The notes under the pieces were generated by a model that had not been told where the DNA came from, did not search any database, and worked only from the letters and a program-made list of their open reading frames with translations. Of a stretch of 64,000 nt of DNA, positions 53,384 to 62,925 are shown piece after piece (position 1 is the first letter of the stretch; the number at the start of each line of letters is the position of its first letter). The translations under genes were made by a program, and so were the position numbers. The stretch comes from DTPU01 sp963827855 (GTDB lineage Bacteria > Planctomycetota > Phycisphaerae > Sedimentisphaerales > Anaerobacaceae), in the NCBI GenBank assembly GCA_963827855.1, contig CAWHBY010000004.1, positions 124,001-188,000 on the forward strand, in the 5' to 3' direction.

Positions 53384-55612
53384 ATGTTTGAAGTGCTGAA
53401 GAGCCAGATTCTCCATCTCATGCAGAAGGACGGGGCCCCCCTGCGACTGGAACTGCTCGAGCAGGAGCTCGGTGTACGTGGCGACCTCAGGCCGGCCTTT
53501 CAGCAGGCCGTCCAATCCCTCTGCGCGGAGGGAAGTCTGATCGTAGGCTCCCACGGCGTGCTGCGGCTACCATCCCTGTCGGGCGAGGTGACCGGGATAT
53601 TCAAGTCGCACGTCCGGGGTTTTGGTTTTGTGAGCCCGCAGCAGGTCCACGTGGACGGCGACGTGTTCATCCCTGCCAAGGCCACGGCTGGCGCGATGAC
53701 CGGCGACCGCGTGGTGGCCCAGGTCAGCCAAGGCTCAGTGAAGGATCCTGACCGCTGGACCGGCAGGGTCATCAAGATCTTGGAGCGGGCACACAGCCGC
53801 GTGGTTGGAACGATTCGGCAGGAGAAGGACCGATGGCTGGTGGAGCCGGACGGCGGTGAGGCCCTCGCACCCATCCAGATCGACGGGACGGACTTCCGCA
53901 AGATACAGCAGGGCGATAAGGTCCTGGTGGAGATCCGATCCTATCCTACGGCCAGCCATCCGGCGCGGGGGGTGATCACAGACGTCCTGGGCCGGCCGGG
54001 CCGCCACGATACTGAGATCGCAGCCATCATCAGACGCTACGGCCTGGAGGAGTCCTTTGATGAGTCCAGCTTGGTGGAAGCCTGGAATGCCAAGGTCAGC
54101 TACAATCCACGCGACGTGGATGGCCGCGAGGATCTGACGGATGACCTGATCGTGACGATTGACCCGCCGGACGCCCAGGACTATGACGATGCGATCAGCC
54201 TGGCTGCCCTCGAGCACGGGTGCTGGCTTCTGGGGGTCCACATCGCCGATGTGAGTCACTTTGTCAAGGAAGGCTCTGGCCTGGACTTCGCTGCGAGGCG
54301 GAGGGGCAACAGCGTCTACCTGCCGGGCAAGACCCTGCCGATGTTGCCCGAGATGCTGAGCAACGAGATCTGCTCCCTCCAGCCCAACCAGCCGCGGTAC
54401 ACCAAGAGCGTGTTCCTGACCTACAACAGGGACGGCGTGATCCGGTCTGCGCGATTCGCCAACACGATCATCCGTTCCAAGGCACGCCTGTCTTATGAGC
54501 AGGTGGACGAGGCCCTGAAGGGCCGGACCGGAGACCTGGCGGGACCCATCGTGAGCCTGCTCCACGACATGGAGCACCTGGCCCGGACGATCGAGGCTCG
54601 CCGTCGCCAGGCAGGCATGCTGCAGTTGGAGATGCCCGAAATCAAGGTCGTGATGGACCCCTCCGGACAGGTGACCGGTGTGCAACGGGCGGATGCCAGC
54701 TATCCGCACACGATCATCGAGATGTTCATGGTCGAGGCCAATGTGGCCGTGGCCTCGCTGCTCGACCCTTTGTGCATCCCGTTCATCCGGCGTATCCACC
54801 CTGACCCCGATCCTGCGGCACTGCGGCAGCTCTCCCAGACCCTGCGACTGCTGGGGGTGACGCTTTCCCGGCAGCCCGGTCGCCATGACTTTCAGCGTCT
54901 GTTGGCTCAGGTCGGCAGCACCCGGGTGGCCTTGCCCGTGAATCTCCTGGTCCTGCGGAGCCTGGAGCGGGCTGCCTATACGCCGGCGGCGGTCGGCCAC
55001 TATGCGCTGGCAGCGTCCAAGTACTGCCACTTCACGAGCCCCATCCGGCGGTACGCGGACCTCATGGTGCACCGGGACCTCCAGGCTTACCTGACCGGAA
55101 ACGTCAATGCGGCCCGCCATCGCCACGCCTTCGAGGATCTGGCGGAAATCGGGCGGCACATCTCGCATACTGAGCAGACCGCAGAGGACGCCGAGAAGGA
55201 GGTCAAGACCACTCTGGTGCTGGGCCTCTTGCGGCGAAGGATCGGAGAGGAGCTCGACGGTGTGGTCATGAGCCTGAGCCGATATGGGGCATTCGTCCTG
55301 CTGCCCGAATTTGGAGTGGAAGGCCTGGTCAGGCCGGAGGCCCTTGGACCGGATCACTGGCAGTTCGACAGTCAGAGCCAATGCCTGCTGGGCCGCCACA
55401 CGGGGGCTGTCCTTCGCATGGGCCAGAACCTTCGCGTGCGGATCATGGAGGTTCGTCCTGCAGCCGGACACCTGGAGCTGGCGCCCGCCAGCGCGGGCGT
55501 GTTTCGCAGTGTCGCCGGCGGACCGAGGAAGGTGGGGGACAGGTTGAGTCTCCAGCTGCCGTCCGGCCGGAATGGTCGATCGCAGAGACGAGGTCGGCGA
55601 GGGAACCACTGA
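53384..55612 (+). CDS. rnr: Ribonuclease R, RNB family 3'-5' exoribonuclease
   Basis: This has 742 residues from ATG 53384. An N-terminal winged helix is followed by a cold-shock domain (VTGIFKSHVRGFGFVSPQ) and a second OB domain (DKVLVEIRSYPT). The RNB catalytic core has the four acidic residues in IDPPDAQDYDDAI, with HIADVSHFVKEGSGLD and LPEMLSNEICSLQPNQPRY. The S1 domain (GVVMSLSRYGAFVLLPEFGV) and a basic tail RNGRSQRRGRRG complete it. It degrades structured RNA. It converges on the metallophosphoesterase gene with 37 bases between stops. Confidence 0.93.
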   Translation: MFEVLKSQILHLMQKDGAPLRLELLEQELGVRGDLRPAFQQAVQSLCAEGSLIVGSHGVLRLPSLSGEVTGIFKSHVRGFGFVSPQQVHVDGDVFIPAKATAGAMTGDRVVAQVSQGSVKDPDRWTGRVIKILERAHSRVVGTIRQEKDRWLVEPDGGEALAPIQIDGTDFRKIQQGDKVLVEIRSYPTASHPARGVITDVLGRPGRHDTEIAAIIRRYGLEESFDESSLVEAWNAKVSYNPRDVDGREDLTDDLIVTIDPPDAQDYDDAISLAALEHGCWLLGVHIADVSHFVKEGSGLDFAARRRGNSVYLPGKTLPMLPEMLSNEICSLQPNQPRYTKSVFLTYNRDGVIRSARFANTIIRSKARLSYEQVDEALKGRTGDLAGPIVSLLHDMEHLARTIEARRRQAGMLQLEMPEIKVVMDPSGQVTGVQRADASYPHTIIEMFMVEANVAVASLLDPLCIPFIRRIHPDPDPAALRQLSQTLRLLGVTLSRQPGRHDFQRLLAQVGSTRVALPVNLLVLRSLERAAYTPAAVGHYALAASKYCHFTSPIRRYADLMVHRDLQAYLTGNVNAARHRHAFEDLAEIGRHISHTEQTAEDAEKEVKTTLVLGLLRRRIGEELDGVVMSLSRYGAFVLLPEFGVEGLVRPEALGPDHWQFDSQSQCLLGRHTGAVLRMGQNLRVRIMEVRPAAGHLELAPASAGVFRSVAGGPRKVGDRLSLQLPSGRNGRSQRRGRRGNH

Positions 55613-55649
55613 CCAGGATCGCCTTCTCACCTGCTTACCTGCCTGGTCC

Positions 55650-56777
55650 TCATCTCGCCTGGCATTCGACAGCAGCGGGGACGAGGTCGATGATCACCAA
55701 CTCGGGCCTGCACAGGAACCTGACGCGGGGCGCCTCCTTTCGTTCCATGCCGACGCCGCGGGAGACCACGAGGGTCCGCGGCTCTGCAGAGCCGGATAGT
55801 CCGCCCAGATCGGTCCTGCCTGAGGCCCACGACCGCGGGATCCGGGCGAAGGTGAGGATAGGGCCTATCAGCGGGAGGATGACCTGGCCTCCATGGGTGT
55901 GGCCGGCCAGCAAGAGGTCCGCCCGGACCCGGCCGAGACTGAAGTCGGGGCAGTGACCCAGGACGATCTGGAACTTGTCCTTTCCTGCGACGCTACAGTT
56001 GGGGTCAAAGGACTCCTCCGTGGACAGGGTGGTCAGGACCACGAGCCCGAGGTCAAACTCGCGACGACCATTGACGCAGGTGATGGGAAGGCCCGCGAAG
56101 ACTCTGTGCCAGTCAGGCCGGTCTATGTTGCCCTTGACGGCGTAGGTGCCCAGCGAGGGGTTCAGACCCGCGTCGCAGAAGAGCCCTCCGAGGGCCTGGA
56201 CAGCGGGGCCGTATTGGGCTTCTGTGGCAGTCTGGATGTAATCGCCTGCCAGAAGGATCAGATCGCAACACTCCTCCTTGACTCGTTGCAGCACCAGTCT
56301 CTCATAGGGCCCGGGGGTGTCGGTCTGGATGTCTGCCAGGAGTGCGATGCGGACGGGCCGGTCGACGTTGGCTGTGAGAACGCGGAGATGGCTGACGTCC
56401 AGACGATGGGGCTCGACCAGGAATGCCTCGATGGCGACGCCGGCGATCAGACCTCCGACGGCCAGGCAGGCGGCGAAGACGCGAGGCTGCCTCGGCAGGA
56501 AGGCCGGAGCCGTGCAAACCAGGTACAGGGGCCAGTGCAGAAAGGTCATCCAGGCCAACAGATGAATGGTCCCGAATCCCCGCTCCACGGGACTGACCGC
56601 TGCGCCGGCCAGACCGACAAGAGAGAGGAGGAGGCAGCCGGAGGCCAGGACCCGAATCGCGATGGCGCGGCTCCTTCGCCACAGCCAAACCCGCAAGGCT
56701 GCTGCGCCTCCGAGAGCGAACAAGACAGAGTTATAGAGTACAACCACCCACGGGAAAGGGAGAATCGCTTCGATCAT
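55650..56777 (-). CDS. Membrane metallophosphoesterase with altered metal motifs
   Basis: This 375-residue protein has four or so N-terminal transmembrane helices up to about residue 125 (VLYNSVLFALGGAAALRVWL, FAACLAVGGLIAGVAIEAFL), then a calcineurin-like domain of the YkuE/YaeI type. Motif I is ADIQTD where families usually have D-x-H; motif II is LLAGDYIQ; motif III is VKGNID where GNHD is usual; the last motif is LLAGHTHGGQVILP. Two metal-binding histidines are thus replaced while the rest is kept. Enzyme activity is uncertain. The gene is convergent with rnr. Confidence 0.8.
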   Translation of the reverse strand: MIEAILPFPWVVVLYNSVLFALGGAAALRVWLWRRSRAIAIRVLASGCLLLSLVGLAGAAVSPVERGFGTIHLLAWMTFLHWPLYLVCTAPAFLPRQPRVFAACLAVGGLIAGVAIEAFLVEPHRLDVSHLRVLTANVDRPVRIALLADIQTDTPGPYERLVLQRVKEECCDLILLAGDYIQTATEAQYGPAVQALGGLFCDAGLNPSLGTYAVKGNIDRPDWHRVFAGLPITCVNGRREFDLGLVVLTTLSTEESFDPNCSVAGKDKFQIVLGHCPDFSLGRVRADLLLAGHTHGGQVILPLIGPILTFARIPRSWASGRTDLGGLSGSAEPRTLVVSRGVGMERKEAPRVRFLCRPELVIIDLVPAAVECQAR

Positions 56778-56825
56778 GATGCGAGTATACCGGACAGGCA
56801 GATCTTCACAGGACTGATGGCTCGG

Positions 56826-57473
56826 TCAAAACTCCAGTGACGTGATGCCCTCCCGCACCGCGTACTTGACCAGATCAGCGATGCTGGGCACGCCCAGCTT
56901 CTGCATGATCTTGCGGCGACTGGCGTCGGCGGTCTTGGGGCTGATGTGCAGCGCCAAGGCGATCTGTTTGACGCTCCTGCCTTCAGCCAGCATCTGGATG
57001 ATCTGCCGATCTCTGGCGGTCAGGCGGGCCGGGCCCTCGGTCCTTCCTGCGCTGGGCTGCCGCACGTAGTCTTCCACAATAACGTCGGTGATCCGGGGGC
57101 TGAGATACCTCTGATCAGCCAGCACTGTGTCCAAGGCCCGCGACAGCTCGTCGAAAAGGTAGGACTTCAATACATACGCCGATGCGCCGGCCTCGAGGAC
57201 CTCCCTGACAATGTGCTTCTCGGGATGCATCGACAGCGCCACGATCTTGACGTTGGGATAGTCCTGGTGGATCAGGCGGGTTGCCTCGACCCCATTGAGG
57301 TTCGGCATGGTGATGTCCATGATGACGACATCGGGCTGGAGGTCTCTGACCATCTGAACTGCGGCCAGGCCGTCCTCGGCTTCTCCAACCACCTCCATGT
57401 TCAGGCTGCTCTGCAGCAGCGACTTGAGGCCCTGTCTGACGATCCCATGGTCATCCGCAATAAGGATCTTCAT
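56826..57473 (-). CDS. NarL/FixJ family response regulator
   Basis: This has 215 residues from ATG 57473, preceded by AGGAGAGG. The receiver domain has the acidic pair in ILIADDHG, the phosphoacceptor Asp at residue 53 in VVIMDITMP, and the Lys in SAYVLKSYLFDE. The C-terminal LuxR-type helix-turn-helix is LTARDRQIIQMLAEGRSVKQ, then IALALHISPKTADASRRKIM. It regulates transcription in answer to a sensor kinase, which is not in the window. Confidence 0.92.
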   Translation of the reverse strand: MKILIADDHGIVRQGLKSLLQSSLNMEVVGEAEDGLAAVQMVRDLQPDVVIMDITMPNLNGVEATRLIHQDYPNVKIVALSMHPEKHIVREVLEAGASAYVLKSYLFDELSRALDTVLADQRYLSPRITDVIVEDYVRQPSAGRTEGPARLTARDRQIIQMLAEGRSVKQIALALHISPKTADASRRKIMQKLGVPSIADLVKYAVREGITSLEF

Positions 57474-57569
57474 AATGACCTCTCCTTTCGAGTCACTATA
57501 CCCAAGGTACCCACTCTGGCTGCGGACTGTCAACCCTGTTTTCCCAAAACCGACGCGAAAAACCGGTCG

Positions 57570-58649
57570 TCATGCCACCTCGACCAGATCATACTCCATC
57601 TGCCCCAGTCCGATCTTCTGTGCGTGCTCGAGCTGGTGGCGAGGATCGAGCTTGGGATTCAGGATGAGGGTCCCCACCGGGGCGCCTGCCTGCCGCTCCA
57701 CCAGGTCCACGGCGGCCTTATCAACGGCCACCGGGTCATCAGAGGCCAGAATACCGATGTCGCTGACGATATCGGGCATACCGGCCACGTCGAAGCAGTC
57801 GCAGTCCTTGGTAATCGACAAGGCGAAGTTGAAGAACACGGCCCTGCCATCCTTGCCCTTGAGCGCGCCCAGGGCGTGCTCAGCCATGTCTTTCTGTAGC
57901 CTGGGGCTTTCCTGGCCCCAGTCGAATTGGACCGCGCCGAAGCGGCATACGGCGACGCACTCCGCACAGCCGATACACAGGTCGGGGTCGATCTTGGCCT
58001 TGCCTTGGTCCAGGGCTATCGCCTCGGCAGGGCAGTACCTGATGCATTCTCCGCACGCGGTGCAGGAGGTTCGCTTGACCGACGGTTTGAGGACGGCGTG
58101 TTGCCGCATCTTGCCTTTGCGACTGGCGAAGCCCATGCCCAGGGTCTTGAGCGTTGCGCCCACTGCGGCGGCCAGATGTCCGGTGACGTGTGCTACGGAC
58201 AGGATCGACTGGCAACGGGCCACGTCATAGGCGACGAAGACCTCCTTGTTCAGCTCGCCATCGATCGCCACCGCGGCCTCCGACGTGCCCAAGAGACCGT
58301 CCGGCGCGATGAAGGGGATGCCGAGCTTCTCGTAGCAGAAGCCATGCTGGCAGGCCAGGATCGTGTGATCGACCGCGTTGTGGCGCCTGCCCGTGTATAA
58401 CGTGCTCGTGTCCGTCAGGAAGCACTTGGTCTTGAGCGACAGGAGCTCTTCAACCAGTCCCTTGAGGCATGGGGCCTTGACGTAGGTGGTATTGCCTTCC
58501 TCGCCAATATGGACTTTGACGGCCGTGAAGTCGTGTTCCCTGAAGCAGCGGGCAAAGCCGCCGGCCCTGAAGAGGCGCCGTGCCTTGTCCGAGAGGACCT
58601 TGTCTCCCTCTGCTGTGGAGGCCTTGATTAAGTAGACCTTGGAATTCAT
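57570..58649 (-). CDS. DUF362 protein with two 4Fe-4S ferredoxin motifs
   Basis: This 359-residue protein has DUF362 parts at the N-terminus (FTAVKVHIGEEGNTTYVKAP) and the C-terminus (ASDDPVAVDKAAVDLVE). A ferredoxin insert near 195-250 has two Cx2Cx2Cx3C clusters: CTACGECIRYCP and CIGCAECVAVCRFGAV. Redox partner and substrate are unknown. DUF362 proteins occur near iron-sulfur and corrinoid enzymes. Upstream lies an AT-rich heptamer tract. Confidence 0.88.
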   Translation of the reverse strand: MNSKVYLIKASTAEGDKVLSDKARRLFRAGGFARCFREHDFTAVKVHIGEEGNTTYVKAPCLKGLVEELLSLKTKCFLTDTSTLYTGRRHNAVDHTILACQHGFCYEKLGIPFIAPDGLLGTSEAAVAIDGELNKEVFVAYDVARCQSILSVAHVTGHLAAAVGATLKTLGMGFASRKGKMRQHAVLKPSVKRTSCTACGECIRYCPAEAIALDQGKAKIDPDLCIGCAECVAVCRFGAVQFDWGQESPRLQKDMAEHALGALKGKDGRAVFFNFALSITKDCDCFDVAGMPDIVSDIGILASDDPVAVDKAAVDLVERQAGAPVGTLILNPKLDPRHQLEHAQKIGLGQMEYDLVEVA

Positions 58650-58655
58650 ATCAAG

Positions 58656-58727
58656 TTTTAGGTTTTAGGTTTTAGGTTTTAAGTTTTAGGGCTCGGAGTT
58701 TGGGTTCACCTAACACCTAACACCTGA
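58656..58727. repeat. Heptamer tandem tract: TTTTAGG block and ACCTAAC block
   Basis: Five heptamers (TTTTAGG three times, TTTTAAG, TTTTAGG) fill 58656-58690, and CACCTAA, CACCTAA, CACCTGA fill 58707-58727. The two blocks are roughly reverse complements and could form a hairpin between the phosphomannomutase stop and the DUF362 start. Confidence 0.8.
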
Positions 58728-58741
58728 AACCCTTCTCCTAC

Positions 58742-60118
58742 TCAATGCTCCACAGGCTGGCCCAGATGGGACCTGATCTGCCCTGCCTTCTCGTCCAGCA
58801 GATCCTGCGTCTTGGCCTCGATATTCAGACGAAGCAAGGGCTCGGTGTTACTGGGGCGGCAGTTGAACCACCAGTCTTTGTACCCGATGGTGACTCCATC
58901 GAGGTAGTCCACCTGGCCGTCGCCATATCGCTTGGCCAGCTCATCCATCTTGGCCTGCTTGTTGTCCACCTTGAAGTTCACCTCGCCGGTCCCGGCATAT
59001 CGTCTCAGGGGATGGACCAGCTCACTCACCGGGCAATCCGCCTCACTGACGATGTTCAGGACGTGTGCCAGGGTGATCAGCCCCGAGTCGACGCTGAAGT
59101 TGTCGCTGTAGTAGAAGTGCCCCGAGAGCTCTCCACCGAAGACCGCGTGTGAATCTCGCATGGCCTTCTTCATGTAGGCGTGGCCGACCCGCTCCCGTCG
59201 CGGGATCCCGCCGTGCCGGACGATCTCCTCGGGGACGACGCGGCTGCTCCGCAGATCATAAACAATGGCCGCCCTGGGCCGCTTCTTGAGAAAGTAGGGG
59301 ACCATGAGGGCCGTCATCAGGTCGCAGCCGACCGTGCGGCCCTGCTCGTCCACCATCATCAGTCGATCCGCGTCTCCATCGAAGCAAAGGCCGAAGTGGC
59401 ACTTCTTCTCCTGAACCAGCTTCTTCAACTCAGCCAGGTTCGCCTCGATCAGGGGGTTCGGGTCGTGTTTGAAGGTCCCGTCGTACTTGAAGTTGATCTT
59501 CAGGATCTCAATAGGCAGATCTCCGAAGACCAGCGGAACCATCTTGCCGGCCATGCCGTTGGAGGCGTCGATGGCGATCCTGAGCCTCTTGAGATTGGGA
59601 TTGAGGAACTTCAGGACGTGTTTGCTGTATTCAGCGGTCAGGTCGCTCGCCTCCACCTGCCCGACCAGCCTGCCCTTGGTGTGAACCAGTGACAGGGCGA
59701 GGTGCCGGATGTCGGTCAGACCCGTGTCCTGGCCGATGGGGGCGGCAGCCTGGCCGCAGATCTTGAAGCCATTGTACTTGGCCGGATTGTGGGAGGCTGT
59801 GACCTGTATGCCCCCGCAGGTGTGGAGGTGATTGACGGCAAAATAGAGCTGGGGCGTGTCGACCATCCCGATGTCGATCACCCCGATTCCCGTGGAGCGG
59901 ATGCCTTCAATCAAGGCTGCGGCCACCGGAGGGCTGTGCTTCCTCATGTCGTGTCCGACACACATCCTCTGGGTGTTGGTCTGCCCCCTGTCAAAGCCCC
60001 GCACCAGAGATGGAAGAAACCGACCGGCTGCGCAGCCGATCTTCCATGCATCGTCCTCGTTGAACTGCTCGCCGTATACCCCTCGGATGTCGTATGCCTT
60101 GAAGATCTCCGGATCCAT
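58742..60118 (-). CDS. Phosphomannomutase/phosphoglucomutase
   Basis: This has 458 residues from ATG 60118, ten bases after AAGGAG; the in-frame ATG at 60127 is too close to that site. The phosphoserine loop is IQVTASHNPAKYNG. The metal loop is GLCFDGDADRLMMVD. The sugar-binding loop is VFGGELSGHFYY. The phosphate-binding loop is CRPSNTEPLLRLNIEAK. It interconverts hexose 1- and 6-phosphates for glycan precursors. The length is standard for the alpha-D-phosphohexomutase family. Confidence 0.93.
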   Translation of the reverse strand: MDPEIFKAYDIRGVYGEQFNEDDAWKIGCAAGRFLPSLVRGFDRGQTNTQRMCVGHDMRKHSPPVAAALIEGIRSTGIGVIDIGMVDTPQLYFAVNHLHTCGGIQVTASHNPAKYNGFKICGQAAAPIGQDTGLTDIRHLALSLVHTKGRLVGQVEASDLTAEYSKHVLKFLNPNLKRLRIAIDASNGMAGKMVPLVFGDLPIEILKINFKYDGTFKHDPNPLIEANLAELKKLVQEKKCHFGLCFDGDADRLMMVDEQGRTVGCDLMTALMVPYFLKKRPRAAIVYDLRSSRVVPEEIVRHGGIPRRERVGHAYMKKAMRDSHAVFGGELSGHFYYSDNFSVDSGLITLAHVLNIVSEADCPVSELVHPLRRYAGTGEVNFKVDNKQAKMDELAKRYGDGQVDYLDGVTIGYKDWWFNCRPSNTEPLLRLNIEAKTQDLLDEKAGQIRSHLGQPVEH

Positions 60119-60240
60119 GATGCCCATACTCCTTTGATTGTTGTCCCGGCCTCCTGAGGCTGCCAGGAGACTATCTTCTACAGCGAGCTGCCGAGGAAGT
60201 CAACGCCGAAAACCTGCGGGGCCTGGGCAGGCCGGAGCGG

Positions 60241-61928
60241 TCACTGGCCGGTCGAGTCGCCCCCGGGCAGCTCGACGGGGTGGAGTGTCAGAATCGATCC
60301 CGTGGTCTGGGCCAGTTCAGCCATGGCGATGTTGTAGTCGGCGATTGCTGCGGTGCGGGCCCGCATGGCCTCGGCCAGCGATTCCTGGGCCTGAAGCTTG
60401 ACCAGCAGGAACTCGGGCGTGAGCTTGTCGCGAACGGGCTCGGAGTCGGCGATGGCCTGGAGCTGACTGGTGGCTGCCTCCACGGCCTGCTGCTGGATCT
60501 GGATCTGGTCGAAACTGGTCTGCGCCTTTGCGCACGCTGCCTGGCCTGCACGGCCACCTGATCGGCGAGGTTCTGGAGGGTGGTGACCGCCTTCTTTCGC
60601 TCCAGGTGTCTTCTCTGCATCTCGGCCCCGGCCTCGCGGTTACCCAGCGGATATTCCAGGGTGACGCCCATGGCGTAGCTGCCGTAATCGCGATCCCAGA
60701 GTGCCTCGTGGGACTCCAGCACCGAGCGATTGAGTGACTGGGTACTTGCAGAGGCCACCAGGTCAAGGCGTGGCATCCGCTGGTTCTTGGCCACGACGAC
60801 GTTGATCTCGGCGATCTTCACGCCCAAGCGGGCCTGTTGCAGGATCGGATTGCCTCGTATGGCCATGGGAAGCAGCGAGGGGACGTCCAGGCGGGCCGGC
60901 AACTGGCTGGGCTGCGTGTCGGGAAGGATACGATAGTTGGAGATCAAGTTCATGTCGGGATCCGCCAATAGGCGAGCCAGGTTGTCCTGGGCGTCCTTGA
61001 CCTGGAGCTCGGCCTGAAGAAACTGGGCTTTGCGGGCCCTGACGTTCACCTGGGCCTGCTGGATCTGCACGTCCGTGGCATCGATGGAGCGACGGCCCTC
61101 GACCTTCTCGATTGTATCCATGGCCATGCCCAGCACCTGCTGCTGGATCTGGACGTCTTCCCTGGCCTGAACCAACTGCCAGTAGAAGCTGATCGTGGCA
61201 GTCGCCAGCTCGTCGGCCTTCTGGCGGAAGGCCAGCAGCGAGATCCGGTGGTTAAGGTCTGCGATCTCGACACCGGCCAAGGTGACGCGGGAAGAGTAGT
61301 CCCGGAGCAGGGGTTGCTTCAACTGAAACGCGAGCACCGGCTCATACCGGCTGGCCGGCTCGCGGCCGAACAGGTCGTCCCAAGTGTGGGTCAGCACGTA
61401 GCTGAACGACCACTCCGCACCGGTCTTGGTCTTCTTCTTGATGCCGGATTCAAGGGTCTGCACATCGGATTGTCCGATCTCACTGTAGGTGGTGGTCGGC
61501 ACGTTCTTCCCTTCCGCGCTGGTTCGCCCGAAGACCGAGGGGTCGAAATCAGCCTCGCTCTTGATGATCATCTGCTCGGCGATGGAGGCATCCAGGCTCA
61601 CGAGGCGGACCTCGGGGCTGCCGGACAGGGCCTTGGTCACCGCCTGGTCAAGGGTCAGATGGAACTCGCGGGGCACGTTGGGTTCAGTGGATGCGGCCTC
61701 GGTTGCGTTCGGGTGCTGCAGGATTCCCAGGGGACGCGTGGGATCTCCGTCTTCAAGGTCGACTCGGGGCTGTGGTTCTGCAATGGACCTCTGGTACGGG
61801 GAGATGGGGCTCTCTGCAATGGGCCGGTTCAGCGTGCGGCAGCCCAGCAGGCCGACAGCGATCAAGCCAGAGCATACGGCGGCCAGAAAGGCCTTGAGGC
61901 AAGCCGACGAAGGTGCGGGACGGCTCAT
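60241..61928 (-). pseudogene. TolC-like outer membrane efflux protein, one frameshift in this sequence
   Basis: The main frame starts at ATG 61928 with a lipoprotein-type signal (SGLIAVGLLGCRTLN). It has the OEP helical repeats (TLDQAVTKALSGSPEVRLVS, ARLGVKIAEINVVVAKNQRM). It turns into Arg/Ser-rich nonsense after about 60544. The true C-terminus continues in another frame as SFDQIQIQQQAVEAATSQLQ through AAIADYNIAMAELAQTTG to 60241. One missing base beside GGCC at 60543-60546 explains it. The start overlaps the membrane fusion protein stop by ATGA. Confidence 0.85.
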
Positions 61929-62770
61929 TGGGAGACGGCTCCTGTGGCAGCGAATTCAGGACAGATCACGCGAACCTGCTCTCCGGCAGGTCGGCCCGAA
62001 GCGTTCGCCAGCTCGATGCGGGCCTTGATGGTGCCGCTGGCTGCGTCGGCGACTGCCCCGATGAAGGCGATGCGGCCCTTGCTGACGGTCGGAATGGGCG
62101 CCGGAAACTCGACGGTGATCATGCTTCCAGGCTTCAGGTTGGCCGCAGCCACCGTGGGGATACTTGCGTCGATCCACAACGGGTCGATCCGGACCAGGCG
62201 AATCACCTTGTCCAGGGCGTTGACCGACTCCCCAGCCTCGATGAACACCTCCTCCACGCGGCCGTCGACCGGGCTCTCGAGACGGGCCATCTTGACCCTG
62301 ATCTGGGCCTCAGCAAGCTTGAGTCCTGCCTGTTTGTGCTCGAACTTGGCCAGGGCCAAGGACAGCTCCGCGATCTTGGCGTCAAGCCTGGCGTGCTCGA
62401 CCTCAAGCTCGGTGGCGGCCTTTCGCTCTGCTGCCTTTTCGAGCTTTTGGAGGTCCACCTTCTTCTGCTGCCATGAGGCCTCGCTCGCCTGGATCTGGGT
62501 GGTGTCCTCGCTCTGTGCCTGGATCTGGGCCAATTGGGCCTGCTCGATGGCGTCGTCCAGCCGGACCAAGATCTGACCGGCCTTGACCGTAGCTCCCTCT
62601 TTGAAGAGGACTTCGACGCTGCGGCCGGGCTGCACAAAGGACAGAGTCACGTCCGCGCTTGGCTTGGTGAACGTACGGATGCTCGTGTCGAGGCCGGCTG
62701 CGGAGGCCACGAGGCCGGAAATCGACCAGGAAAGGAGCACCGCAGCCCAGGTGGTTCTACTGACGTCCAT
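61925..62770 (-). CDS. HlyD/RND-type membrane fusion protein
   Basis: This has 281 residues from ATG 62770, with AAGGAG about nine bases upstream. A signal sequence is followed by a lipoyl-like half (VEVLFKEGATVKAGQILVRL), a long helical hairpin at residues about 80-170 (ASWQQKKVDLQKLEKAAERK) and the second half (ARLESPVDGRVEEVFIEAGE). A short beta-barrel (PGSMITVEFPAPIPTVSKGR) ends the protein. It is shorter than most family members. It would bridge an inner-membrane transporter to the TolC-like protein encoded just downstream. The transporter is not in the window. Confidence 0.85.
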   Translation of the reverse strand: MDVSRTTWAAVLLSWSISGLVASAAGLDTSIRTFTKPSADVTLSFVQPGRSVEVLFKEGATVKAGQILVRLDDAIEQAQLAQIQAQSEDTTQIQASEASWQQKKVDLQKLEKAAERKAATELEVEHARLDAKIAELSLALAKFEHKQAGLKLAEAQIRVKMARLESPVDGRVEEVFIEAGESVNALDKVIRLVRIDPLWIDASIPTVAAANLKPGSMITVEFPAPIPTVSKGRIAFIGAVADAASGTIKARIELANASGRPAGEQVRVICPEFAATGAVSQ

Positions 62771-62802
62771 GCCGTTGGTCTCCTTGCTTGAGTAGCCATA
62801 TA

Positions 62803-62830
62803 ATTCTACTGGACGAACGACTTCGGGCAA
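62803..62830 (-). promoter_or_regulatory. Possible promoter for the membrane fusion-TolC pair
   Basis: On the minus strand TTGCCC (62825-62830), a 16-base spacer and TAGAAT (62803-62808) lie 33 bases ahead of the ATG at 62770. Confidence 0.35.
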
Positions 62831-62864
62831 AGCAATTCCTTAACATTATCGGCAAGCGGCTGGT

Positions 62865-62893
62865 TTGACATTCGTGTTTTGCCTAGATATGCT
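62865..62893 (+). promoter_or_regulatory. Probable promoter for the phospholipase C-like gene
   Basis: A perfect TTGACA (62865-62870) is followed by 17 bases and TATGCT (62888-62893). The ATG at 62926 lies 32 bases on. Confidence 0.5.
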
Positions 62894-62925
62894 TGCCACC
62901 ACAGCGTACAGGACTCGGTTAAGCT

